Positions 1 to 6,666 of a stretch of DNA of 8,624 nt are shown piece by piece. The notes below the pieces were generated by a model. The model saw only the letters and a list, made by a program, of their open reading frames with translations, was not told the origin of the DNA and searched no databases. The DNA is from Desulfarculus sp. (GTDB taxonomy: Bacteria; Desulfobacterota; Desulfarculia; Desulfarculales; Desulfarculaceae). The stretch covers positions 1-8,624 of the forward strand of contig JAIUYB010000070.1 in assembly GCA_020216625.1 (NCBI GenBank). Direction: 5' to 3'. How positions within the stretch are numbered: the stretch's first letter is position 1; each line of letters opens with the position of its first letter. The position numbers were made by a program, and so were the translations under genes.

Positions 1-1357
1 GGCCGTCCGGGGCGTTGCCGCCGCGAGTCGCGGGATCATAGGTGCAGCGGAGCTCGATAACATTGCCTGCAGCGTCTTTGACGACGTCCTTGCAGGTGAT
101 GAAGTAGCCGTACCGCAAGCGGACTTCGCGTCCGGGTGACAGCCGGTAATACTGCTTGGGCGGATTCTCACGGAAGTCGTCCTGCTCGATATAGAGGACT
201 TTGGAAAAGGGCACCCGGCGCACTCCCATGCTTTCGTCCTCGGGGTTGTTGACGGCCTCGAGTTGTTCGGTCTGGCCTTCAGGATAGTTTTCAATCACCA
301 GCCGCAACGGCCGCAGGACGGCCATCACGCGCGGGGCGCGCTTGTTCAGATCCTCGCGGACCGCGTGCTCCAGCAGCGACAGTTCGACGATCCCGTTGGT
401 CTTGCTCACGCCGATGCGGCTGGCGAAGGCGCGGATGGCCTCGGGGGTGTAGCCGCGGCGGCGGATTCCGGAAAGAGTGGGCATGCGCGGGTCGTCCCAT
501 CCGCGCACGTAGCCGCCCTGCACCAGCGCCAGCAGGCGGCGCTTACTAAGTACGGTGTAAGTAAGATTGAGGCGGTCGAACTCGATCTGTTGGGGCGCAT
601 AGATGCCGAGGTTCTGGATGTACCAGTCATAGAGCGGCCGGTGGTCCTCGAATTCCAGCGTGCAAATGGAGTGCGTGATCCCCTCGATCGAGTCCGACTG
701 GCCGTGCGCGAAATCGTACATCGGGTAGATGCACCACTTGTCGCCCGTGCGGTGATGGCTGGCGTGCAGGATCCGGTACATCACCGGATCGCGCAGATTC
801 AGGTTGGGCGAGGCCATGTCGATCTTGGCCCGCAGCGTGCGCGCGCCGTCGGGAAACTCGCCCGCGCGCATGCGCTCGAACAGGTCGAGGTTCTCCTCGA
901 CGGAGCGGTTGCGGAAGGGGCTCTCCTTGCCGGGTTCGGTGAGCGTGCCGCGATACTGGCGCACTTCGTCGGCGCTGAGGTCGCAGACGTAGGCCTTGCC
1001 GGCGCGGATGAGCTGCACGGCGTAGTCGTGCAACTGCTCGAAGTAGTCGGAGGCGTAGAAGAGCCGGTCCTCCCAATCGAAACCCAGCCAGCGGATGTCG
1101 GCCATGATGGAATCGACGTATTCCACCTCTTCCTTTACCGGATTGGTGTCGTCGAAGCGCAGGTTGCAGGTGCCGCCGTATTCCAGGGCCAGCCCGAAGT
1201 TCAGGCAGATGCTCTTGGCGTGGCCGATGTGCAGATAGCCGTTGGGCTCGGGAGGAAAGCGGGTGGCCACTCGGCCGCCCCATTTGCCGCTGGCGTTGTC
1301 TTCCTCGATGATGGCGCGGATGAAATTGTGGCCGACCGGTATCTCGGGACTGGACAT
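1..1357 (-). CDS. glnS: Glutaminyl-tRNA synthetase, C-terminus cut by window edge
   Basis: Class I aminoacyl-tRNA synthetase that charges tRNA-Gln with glutamine in the cytoplasm. About 452 codons are present. The E. coli enzyme has about 554 residues, so roughly the last 100 (distal part of the anticodon-binding beta-barrels) lie off the left edge. Translating the minus strand by hand gives a nearly gapless match to E. coli GlnS. The ATP-binding HIGH motif is in [16 protein letters not shown], followed by [37 protein letters not shown] and [10 protein letters not shown]. The second ATP signature is VLSKRRL in place of MSKR, then [12 protein letters not shown] and [11 protein letters not shown]. 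The ATG at 1357-1355 has AGGGAG (1370-1365) 7 nt upstream. The long open frames on the other strand here are shadows. Base composition is less GC-extreme than in the genes to the right. Function is certain; only the missing end is unseen. Confidence 0.97.
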   Translation of the reverse strand, partial: MSSPEIPVGHNFIRAIIEEDNASGKWGGRVATRFPPEPNGYLHIGHAKSICLNFGLALEYGGTCNLRFDDTNPVKEEVEYVDSIMADIRWLGFDWEDRLFYASDYFEQLHDYAVQLIRAGKAYVCDLSADEVRQYRGTLTEPGKESPFRNRSVEENLDLFERMRAGEFPDGARTLRAKIDMASPNLNLRDPVMYRILHASHHRTGDKWCIYPMYDFAHGQSDSIEGITHSICTLEFEDHRPLYDWYIQNLGIYAPQQIEFDRLNLTYTVLSKRRLLALVQGGYVRGWDDPRMPTLSGIRRRGYTPEAIRAFASRIGVSKTNGIVELSLLEHAVREDLNKRAPRVMAVLRPLRLVIENYPEGQTEQLEAVNNPEDESMGVRRVPFSKVLYIEQDDFRENPPKQYYRLSPGREVRLRYGYFITCKDVVKDAAGNVIELRCTYDPATRGGNAPDG

Positions 1358-1435
1358 GAGACAACTCCCTGGAATGGTTGGCGGGTCCTTCGCCAATATT
1401 ATCTGGGGCCGCCGCTGGGCGCGACCCCGGGTGCC

Positions 1436-1464
1436 ATGTTGGCGTTTAAGTGCGGACAAGTCAA
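1436..1464 (-). promoter_or_regulatory. Possible glnS promoter
   Basis: In the 155-bp gap between the zupT stop and the glnS start, the minus strand has TTGACT (1464-1459, 5/6 to the -35 consensus). After 17 bp comes CAACAT (1441-1436, only 3/6 to the -10 consensus). A better -10-like hexamer, GATAAT (1404-1399), has no matching -35. The gap suggests that glnS has its own promoter, but the exact element is uncertain. Confidence 0.3.
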
Positions 1465-1512
1465 GTCAGGCCAAAGCGTTACCATCTCGTGACCTGAATT
1501 TTTCAGCCTGGC

Positions 1513-2340
1513 TTACAACAACAGCAACAGGCTCAGGGCCATCAAGGCCATGCCCCCCACCAGCCCGTAGATGGCCAGGTGGTGCTCGCCGTACTTCTCG
1601 GCTGTGGGCAAAAGCTGGTCCAGCGAGATGAAGACCATGATCCCGGCCACCGCGCCGAAGATGATGCCGAACATCGGGCCGTGCATGAAGGGCATCAGCG
1701 CCAGCCAGCCCAGGACCGCGCCCACCGGCTCGGACAGGCCGGAGAGGAACGAGAGGCGGAAGGCCCTTCTTCGGCTGCCGGTGGCGTAGAAGATCGGCAC
1801 CGCCACCGCCACGCCCTCCGGGATGTTGTGGATGGCGATGGCCACCGCGATGGCCACGCCCAACTGGGGGTCGGCCAGGGCGGCGGTGAAGGTGGCCAAC
1901 CCCTCGGGGAAGTTGTGGATGCCGATGGCCAGGGCCGACATCAACCCCATGCGCAACAGGGCCTTCTGGTGATGAGCCTTGCGCTTGTTGCCGATGTCCT
2001 CCACCGGGTGGGCCTCGTGGGGGTTCTCGGCCTCGGGCACCAGGCGGTCGATGACGGCGATGAGAGCGATGCCGCCAAAGAAGGCCGCCGCCGTGGCCCA
2101 GCTTCCGGCCGGTTCGCCCCAGACGGCCACCAGGCTCTGGCGCGCCTTGCGCAAAATCTCCACGAAGGAGACGTAGATCATCACCCCGGCCGAGAAGCCC
2201 AGGGCCAGGGCCAGAAAGCGGGTGTTGGTGTGCTTGGTGACAAAGGCCAGGGCGCTGCCGATGCCGGTGGACAGGCCGGCCAGGAGGGTGAGCCCGAAGG
2301 CCAAGAGCAGGTGGCTGGTGGTGAAGTCCAAGCGGTCCAT
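1513..2340 (-). CDS. zupT: ZIP-family metal (zinc) transporter, ZupT-like
   Basis: Inner-membrane transporter of the ZIP family, expected to import Zn2+ and other divalent metals into the cytoplasm. The 275-residue product is close to the length of E. coli ZupT (257). It has about eight hydrophobic segments (roughly residues 9-33, 43-64, 83-99, 131-153, 159-181, 196-216, 221-243, 255-275). Both signature metal-site helices are intact: HNFPEG at 142-147 and HNIPEG at 171-176, the pair that forms the binuclear metal centre in ZIP proteins. The loop between TM3 and TM4 (about 102-128) is polar and carries several histidines, as is common in ZIPs. The sequence TGSRRRA after TM5 matches TGSKR in E. 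coli ZupT. The ATG at 2340-2338 is about 30 nt from a strong TATAAT box but has no obvious Shine-Dalgarno. The stop is TAA. Metal specificity cannot be read from the sequence; zinc is the family default, and iron, manganese or cobalt are also carried by ZupT. Confidence 0.93.
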   Translation of the reverse strand: MDRLDFTTSHLLLAFGLTLLAGLSTGIGSALAFVTKHTNTRFLALALGFSAGVMIYVSFVEILRKARQSLVAVWGEPAGSWATAAAFFGGIALIAVIDRLVPEAENPHEAHPVEDIGNKRKAHHQKALLRMGLMSALAIGIHNFPEGLATFTAALADPQLGVAIAVAIAIHNIPEGVAVAVPIFYATGSRRRAFRLSFLSGLSEPVGAVLGWLALMPFMHGPMFGIIFGAVAGIMVFISLDQLLPTAEKYGEHHLAIYGLVGGMALMALSLLLLL

Positions 2341-2377
2341 CCGGCTTGCGTGGTTGGGCGAGCGGGCATCCCGGCCA

Positions 2378-2404
2378 ATTATAACATCCGCCGCGCGGGT
2401 TCAA
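2378..2404 (-). promoter_or_regulatory. zupT promoter
   Basis: The minus strand has a perfect -10 box, TATAAT (2383-2378). TTGAAC (2404-2399, 4/6 to consensus) lies upstream across a short 15-bp spacer. Transcription would start near 2371 and give a leader of about 30 nt before the zupT ATG at 2340. This AT-rich patch stands out in an otherwise GC-rich spacer. The -10 region reads GATGTTATAAT, which resembles one arm of the gammaproteobacterial Zur operator, but the second arm is absent. Confidence 0.55.
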
Positions 2405-2504
2405 TCCCTCGCCGGGACTATTGATCGCCAGCCCCCGGTCTGTTAGCTTGGGGCCTGATTCATCATGGGCGGCCCGCCCCGGCCGCCGACGCCCCCAACC
2501 CCAC

Positions 2505-2518
2505 GGGGAAGGCACTTG
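2505..2518 (+). promoter_or_regulatory. Ribosome binding site deciding a TTG start for the flippase
   Basis: GGGGAAGG (2505-2512) sits just before TTG at 2516, with about 6 nt between the GGGGA core and the start. The ATG farther upstream at 2465 has only a GGGG run about 11 nt away. It would also add 17 Pro/Gly/Arg-rich residues that look like translated spacer DNA. The first residues after the TTG (AKSDPGGLVGQLLKLSFSRG) look like a normal flippase N-terminus. Confidence 0.55.
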
Positions 2519-3976
2519 GCCAAAAGCGATCCGGGCGGCCTGGTCGGCCAACTGCTCAAGCTCTCCTTCAGCCGCGGTCTGTCGCTGGTCATCTCCCTGG
2601 GGTCCACCCCGGTGGTCAGCCGCCTTTTCCTGCCCCAGGACTTCGGCCTCTATCAGCTGCTGGCGGCCGCCGCCAGTTGGGCCACCAGCTTCGGCAGCCT
2701 GGGTTATTTCCAGGCCCTGCCCCTGGCCCGCGACCGCCGCCAGGCCCGGGCCTTGCTGGGCCTGTGCCTGATTCTGACTCTGGGCCTGACCCTCGTGATG
2801 CTGCCGCCAGCGCTCTTTTCGCCGCGGTGGCTGGCCGAGCTGGTGGGCGGGGCGGAGCTCGGCGGCTGGGTGCTGTTCATCCCCCTGCTCTTCGTGGCCG
2901 GCTCCCTGGCCAGCCTGGTGGAGTCGGCGCTGACCTACCAAAAGAACCTGGGGGCCCTGGCGGCCATGAATCTGACCACCACCGCCGCCACCCGGGGCAT
3001 CACCATCGCCCTGGGCCTGTGGGGCGGCAGCGGGGTGGGCTATCTCCTGTGGGGCAATCTGCTGGGGGCCCTGGCCGGCATCCTGCTGGGCGGGTTCAGT
3101 CTCTGGCCGCTATTGAAAAACGCCCAGCCCCCCGCCCTGCCCTCCCCGGCCGAGCTGGGCCCGGCCGCCCGCGACCACCGCCAGTTCCCCCTGGTCCAGC
3201 TCTGGAATTGGGTCCTGGCCGCCACCAGCATGTCCCTGCCGGTGCTGATCCTGGGCAACCAATTCCCGCCCGAGACGGTGGGCTTCTTCGTCTTCGCCCG
3301 CAACCTGGCCGGCCTGCCCAGGCAGATCGTCAGCACCAGCGTGGGCCAGGCCTTCTACGGCCACGGGGCCGAGGAATATCAGCGCACCGGCGGCATGGGG
3401 CAGAGCCTGGGCCGCTCCCTGGGCTTCCTCGTTCGCACCACGGTCTTCGGCATGGTCTTCACCGGGCTTTTGGCCGAGCCGGTCTTCACCCTGGCCTTTG
3501 GACCCAACTGGCGCTCCGCCGGAGTGATGGCCCAGATCCTGGCCCCCTGGTTTTTGTTGGAGATCCTGGCCGGCCCCCTGAGCCTGGTGCCCCTGATCCT
3601 GGGCCGGGCCCAGATCACCCTGGCCTACAACGGGGCCAAATTCGCGGCCCGGTGCGGGGCGGCCCTGGTGGGCGGCTGGCTGGGGCAACCGCTGATCGCG
3701 GTGGGCCTGATCGCCCTGGCCGGGGTCCTGGTGGACCTGCATCAATGCCTGATCTGCCTGCGCCTGGGCGGGGTGGGCGGCCGGCGGGTGGCGCGGGAGA
3801 TGCTCGGGGAGCTGGCCCTGTCCCTGGCCCTCTTGGCCCCGGCGGCGGGGCTCTACTGGCTGGGCGGCTGGACCTGGCCGGCCCTGGCCGCCGCCGGGTT
3901 GGCCGGCGGGGCCTGGTTGTTGTCGCTGCGCCGTCGCTTGGCTCGGGATGACGCCCCTCCCTCCGCTCCGGCCTGA
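2516..3976 (+). CDS. Polysaccharide/oligosaccharide flippase (Wzx-like, MOP superfamily)
   Basis: Probable inner-membrane flippase that moves lipid-linked oligosaccharides to the periplasmic face for surface polysaccharide assembly. From the preferred TTG start it has 486 residues, the usual size for the family; the ATG at 2465 would give 503. About 12-14 hydrophobic segments cover most of the protein. The N-terminus (LLKLSFSRGLSLVISLGSTP, then VVSRLFLPQDFGLYQLL) has the typical layout in which the first helix is followed by a loop ending in DFGLY. The C-terminal half has LAFGPNWRSAGVMAQILAPW (about 326-345) and PLSLVPLILGRAQI, hallmarks of Wzx-type exporters. The last 15 residues are polar and cytoplasmic. 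No glycosyltransferase or polymerase gene lies nearby, so this is an isolated flippase and its substrate is unknown. It converges on the exported protein gene with a 13-bp gap. Family is confident; substrate is not. Confidence 0.86.
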   Translation: MAKSDPGGLVGQLLKLSFSRGLSLVISLGSTPVVSRLFLPQDFGLYQLLAAAASWATSFGSLGYFQALPLARDRRQARALLGLCLILTLGLTLVMLPPALFSPRWLAELVGGAELGGWVLFIPLLFVAGSLASLVESALTYQKNLGALAAMNLTTTAATRGITIALGLWGGSGVGYLLWGNLLGALAGILLGGFSLWPLLKNAQPPALPSPAELGPAARDHRQFPLVQLWNWVLAATSMSLPVLILGNQFPPETVGFFVFARNLAGLPRQIVSTSVGQAFYGHGAEEYQRTGGMGQSLGRSLGFLVRTTVFGMVFTGLLAEPVFTLAFGPNWRSAGVMAQILAPWFLLEILAGPLSLVPLILGRAQITLAYNGAKFAARCGAALVGGWLGQPLIAVGLIALAGVLVDLHQCLICLRLGGVGGRRVAREMLGELALSLALLAPAAGLYWLGGWTWPALAAAGLAGGAWLLSLRRRLARDDAPPSAPA

Positions 3977-3989
3977 ACCAGCCCCTCCC

Positions 3990-5780
3990 TCAGCGCGGTT
4001 GCAGCAGCCAGTCCAGGTCGGCGGTGGTGCGGAACCACCAACTGAAGCGCCGGGGCGGGTTGAGGGGATGGCTGGGCTTGGCGAACTTGGCGCCCAGTTT
4101 GTTGTGGTTGCGCTCGAAATCATAGCGCGCGGTGTCCAGCAGCTCGTCCAGGGCCTTTTCCAGCTCCGGGCGAACGGGGTCGCCGGGCGGGCAGAAATAC
4201 AGAGCCAGGGCCAGGGAGCGGGCCACGTCCAGGGCGTGCTGCTGATCGGTGGTGCGCTCGTTGAGCGAACGCGCCGGGTCCTCGGCGCTGGCGATGTAGC
4301 TGGGCACCAGGTAGGGGCGCTTGCTCTGGGGGGTCTCGACGCTGTAGAGCCCCATCCGGGCCACGAAGCGCCCCAGGCCCAGGATCGACTCCGGGGTCCG
4401 GGAATCGCCGCTGACCAGGTAGTAGCGCAGCATGGCGTCGGCCAACAGCGCGCCCATCCAGGGGCTGCAATACCACCCCTCCAGGTTCTCGCCCTTCTCG
4501 CCATGCTGCTTGCCCCGGTGCACCAGGCAGCCGGTGCCGGCCGGCGCGCCGGGTGGGGGATTGAATTGCAGGCTGTGCGCGGCCTGGAACTGCGCCCGGG
4601 CCTGGTCCAGCCAAACCGGCTCGTCCAACAGCTCATAGGCCACTGTGGCGTTGAGCAGGGCGAAGGCCAGCCCGCGTTCGTTCCAAAAACCCCGCTCGGG
4701 GTTGTAGGCCGGCTTCCAGCTTCCGCCCAACAAGGCCGCCACCCGGCGGGAGGCCTCCTTGAGGCTCTCGTCGCCGGTCAGCCAGTAGTCGGTGGCCAGG
4801 CACTCCTGATAGCCGTACTTCATGTCCGGACCCCGGCGCTCATCCAGCAGGCCGAACCTGCCGTCCGGTCCCACCAGGCTGGCGTAATACTGCGCGGCGC
4901 GGTGGGCCTGGCGCAGGGGCTCCAGCCCGCCCTGGCGGATGTAGACCACGAACAAGGCCATGGCCCGGTCGTAGAGCCAGGGCTCGTTGCCGCGCTGATA
5001 GGAGATAAGGTGCTTGTCCTCCACCGGGTGCGGGAATTGATTGATGGCGGTGGAGAAATAGGCGTTCATGGCCTGGTCGTACCAGGCGAAGCCGGGGTTG
5101 GTCCCGCCGGGGTTGACCCGACCCTTGAGCAGGCACTGACCCAGCCACTCCGGGGGCAGAGTCACGTAGACCGGCGGCTCGCTCACCGCACCTTCGGGGT
5201 AGGAGCCGTCCCGCACCGGCAGCCAGCCTTGACGAGCGGGCCAGGTCCGGCGCTCGCTCAAGCGTCGGTGCTCTCCCCAACGCACCAGGTAATGCCGTTC
5301 CAGGTCCGCGCCCAGGTAGTCCTCGAACTGGATCAGCACCGCGCGCAGCGAGCCCGCGCCAGGCATGCCCTGGGGCCAGCGTCCCAGAACCGCCACGCGG
5401 ATGGGCAGTTCCTTGCCGATGTTGTCCACCAGCGAGATGCGCGCGGGATCGGAGACGAACCCCGGCGGAAACGGCATCCCGAAACTCACCACCACCGGCC
5501 GGCCCACCGCCTCGGGCGCTGGGTGCAAGCCGATGCGCACCTGGCCGCTGGTCTGGACCGGTGGGAAAAAGGCCAGGTGGCGCGGGTCCCGCGACCCGGC
5601 CGCGACCTGGGCCGAGGCGGTGCCAGCCAATGGGACGGCCAGAAATAGAGCGGCGTTGGCCAGAACCAAGACCAGCCGGAAGATGGGTGCGAGCAATGCC
5701 ACGCGGGCCTCCAGTTGGCGGCCGGGACTGCGGCGGGCGGGACCGCTCCGGCCCACCCATTGGGCGCTGAGAGAAAGCAT
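3990..5780 (-). CDS. Exported protein: RIFT-barrel-like N-domain plus alpha-toroid (glycosidase/lyase-like)
   Basis: Predicted secreted or periplasmic protein of 596 residues, function not established. A hydrophobic stretch at about 36-52 followed by TASA-QV (57/58) looks like a signal peptide with signal peptidase I cleavage. Residues about 78-170 (VRIGLHPAPEAVGRPVVVSF, then GMPFPPGF and LPIRVAVLGRWPQG) resemble the N-terminal RIFT-barrel domain of PcRGLX/YetA-type rhamnogalacturonan lyase-like proteins. From about 230 to 596 the protein is helical and Trp/Tyr-rich, with repeated helical-hairpin spacing like the six-hairpin glycosidase or alpha/alpha toroid folds. Conserved-looking patches include NEPWLYDRAM, PERGFWNERGLAFALLNAT, EGWYCSPWMGALLADAMLRYY and RFSWWFRTTADLDWLL. 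The catalytic residues cannot be assigned. ATG at 5780 has AGGA 7 nt upstream, but a GTG at 5702 has a better site and gives a more typical signal peptide. The open frame continues to 6617, antisense to the next gene; that extension is not real. It may act on surface polysaccharide. Confidence 0.6.
   Translation of the reverse strand: MLSLSAQWVGRSGPARRSPGRQLEARVALLAPIFRLVLVLANAALFLAVPLAGTASAQVAAGSRDPRHLAFFPPVQTSGQVRIGLHPAPEAVGRPVVVSFGMPFPPGFVSDPARISLVDNIGKELPIRVAVLGRWPQGMPGAGSLRAVLIQFEDYLGADLERHYLVRWGEHRRLSERRTWPARQGWLPVRDGSYPEGAVSEPPVYVTLPPEWLGQCLLKGRVNPGGTNPGFAWYDQAMNAYFSTAINQFPHPVEDKHLISYQRGNEPWLYDRAMALFVVYIRQGGLEPLRQAHRAAQYYASLVGPDGRFGLLDERRGPDMKYGYQECLATDYWLTGDESLKEASRRVAALLGGSWKPAYNPERGFWNERGLAFALLNATVAYELLDEPVWLDQARAQFQAAHSLQFNPPPGAPAGTGCLVHRGKQHGEKGENLEGWYCSPWMGALLADAMLRYYLVSGDSRTPESILGLGRFVARMGLYSVETPQSKRPYLVPSYIASAEDPARSLNERTTDQQHALDVARSLALALYFCPPGDPVRPELEKALDELLDTARYDFERNHNKLGAKFAKPSHPLNPPRRFSWWFRTTADLDWLLQPR
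5700..5712 (-). promoter_or_regulatory. Alternative start site of the exported protein (GGAGG + GTG)
   Basis: Inside the called gene, GGAGG (5712-5708) lies 5 nt before an in-frame GTG (5702-5700). Starting here shortens the protein by 26 residues and places the hydrophobic signal core about nine residues from the N-terminus, which is the usual geometry. The ATG at 5780 would leave an unusually long 30-plus-residue basic n-region. Either start is possible; both keep the same mature protein. Confidence 0.45.
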
Positions 5781-5800
5781 AGCATCTTCCTGATCACGGC

Positions 5801-5814
5801 GCCTGGGCCCAGGC
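5801..5814. repeat. Perfect 14-bp palindrome in divergent promoter spacer
   Basis: GCCTGGGCCCAGGC is its own reverse complement. It lies 20 bp upstream of the exported protein's ATG (5780) and 25 bp upstream of the -35 box of the plus-strand gene. It could be an operator shared by both genes. Such GC-rich palindromes also arise by chance in this composition, so the call is tentative. Confidence 0.3.
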
Positions 5815-5839
5815 CAAATCCGCGGGCGGCGCTCCCGAA

Positions 5840-5868
5840 TTGACATCCGGGGCCGGTCTTGGAACAAT
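5840..5868 (+). promoter_or_regulatory. Sigma-70-type promoter for the cysteine-rich orphan gene
   Basis: A perfect -35 TTGACA (5840-5845) is followed by a 17-bp spacer and AACAAT (5863-5868, 4/6 to the -10 consensus). Transcription would begin near 5875 and give a leader of about 38 nt to the ATG at 5913. Because the in-frame TTG at 5859 lies upstream of this start point, the promoter supports the 5913 start. Confidence 0.6.
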
Positions 5869-5912
5869 GGCCCCGCCCGACCGGTGGACATCCTGCAACG
5901 AGGCGAAAAAAC

Positions 5913-6662
5913 ATGGAACGGTTGCCGCGATCGGTGGAGGAGCTGGATCACGAGACCATGATCAGCTACGTGGTGGACATCTTCCACCGCACCCTGATCC
6001 ACTATGGGCTCTGGTTCCGCGAGGCCGAGTACAACCTGGGCTGGGACCTGGCCCTGGAGCTGGAGGACGAGGTTTTCGCGGCCGCCCTGGCCATCCAGAT
6101 GAAACGCCTGGGCAAAATCCTGGGTTTCGCGGTGGACGAGCGCGGGGTGCCCGAGGCCCTGAAGCGCATGCGCCGCGAGGAGATGCACGAGCTGGCCCAG
6201 GCCCAGGCCGCCAACTGGCTGGCCGCCGACGGGCTCTGGTTCCAGGCCGTGGAGCGGCGCCGGGGCATGGAGCAGGCCAAGCGCCTCAACGACACCTGCT
6301 GGGTGCGCTTCGGGCCCTACGAGGCCGGCCGGGTGCGTCGCCTGCTGGGATTGGCCAAGGACTGCGGCCTGGAGGGGCTCAAGGCGGCCCTGGCCATGCG
6401 GGCCTATGGCATCATCAACCGCCAATCCATCGTCGACGAGGGACCGGGGAGCTTCGTCTTCCAGATGAACGACTGCCGGGTGCAGTCCACCCGCAAGCGC
6501 CGGGGCCTGGACGACTATCCCTGCCGCTCGGCGGGGGTGGTGGAGTTCCCCGGCTTCGCCCGGGGCATCGACGCCCGCATCGTCACCGAGTGCATCGGCT
6601 GCCCGCCGGACGACCACCCCGAGGAGTGGTTCTGCGCCTGGCGCTTCAGCCTGCCGGAATAA
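5913..6662 (+). CDS. Cysteine-rich orphan, DUF6125 / ATC-hydrolase-like
   Basis: Cytoplasmic-looking protein of 249 residues without signal peptide or membrane segment; function unknown. The general pattern (GLWF-type helix near the N-terminus, AYGIINRQSI in the middle, C-terminal cysteines ending in CAWRFSL) reminds me of the DUF6125 group related to L-2-amino-thiazoline-4-carboxylic acid hydrolase-like proteins found in anaerobes. I assign it from memory and with caution. Residues 32-72 and 107-147 align without gaps with 12 of 41 identities, including GLWF in both copies, so the protein carries an internal duplication. Cysteines fall at 129, 151, 188, 204, 227, 230 and 241; C227 and C230 form a CxxC (ECIGCPPD). 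The ATG at 5913 has GAGG (5900-5903) 9 nt upstream and lies just downstream of a good promoter. The gene is divergent from the exported protein and ends 4 bp from the cyclase gene. Confidence 0.6.
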   Translation: MERLPRSVEELDHETMISYVVDIFHRTLIHYGLWFREAEYNLGWDLALELEDEVFAAALAIQMKRLGKILGFAVDERGVPEALKRMRREEMHELAQAQAANWLAADGLWFQAVERRRGMEQAKRLNDTCWVRFGPYEAGRVRRLLGLAKDCGLEGLKAALAMRAYGIINRQSIVDEGPGSFVFQMNDCRVQSTRKRRGLDDYPCRSAGVVEFPGFARGIDARIVTECIGCPPDDHPEEWFCAWRFSLPE

Positions 6663-6666
6663 CCGC

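Noticed and set aside
263..1492. 409-codon plus-strand open frame across the glnS region
   Set aside because: It is antisense to an unmistakable glnS; its composition (Val/Ala/Gly/His-rich, no domain) is the usual shadow of a GC-rich gene.
1494..1506. Small inverted repeat CTGAA-TTT-TTCAG just after the zupT stop, considered as a terminator
   Set aside because: Only a 5-bp AT-rich stem with a 3-nt loop and no U tract on the zupT strand; too weak to call.
2465..2515. ATG start at 2465 for the flippase
   Set aside because: Would add 17 Pro/Gly/Arg-rich residues with a weak ribosome site; the TTG at 2516 has a well-spaced G-rich site. Kept as an alternative.
1466..2941. 491-codon minus-strand open frame spanning zupT and the flippase start
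   Set aside because: Gly/Gln/Arg/Pro-rich out-of-frame reading of zupT, extended antisense to the flippase; no domain signature.
3948..5648. 566-codon plus-strand open frame opposite the exported protein gene
   Set aside because: The minus-strand frame has a signal peptide, recognisable domain patterns and a ribosome site. The plus frame is low-complexity Gly/Ala/Gln/Val and overlaps the flippase end.
5859..5912. TTG start at 5859 for the orphan gene, adding 18 residues
   Set aside because: It lies upstream of the predicted transcription start (about 5875), overlaps the -10 box spacer, and encodes an atypical Pro/Arg/His-rich stretch.
5781..6617. Upstream extension of the exported protein to an 875-residue product
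   Set aside because: The extension is antisense to the orphan gene, would place the signal peptide 300 residues inside the protein, and crosses the divergent promoter.
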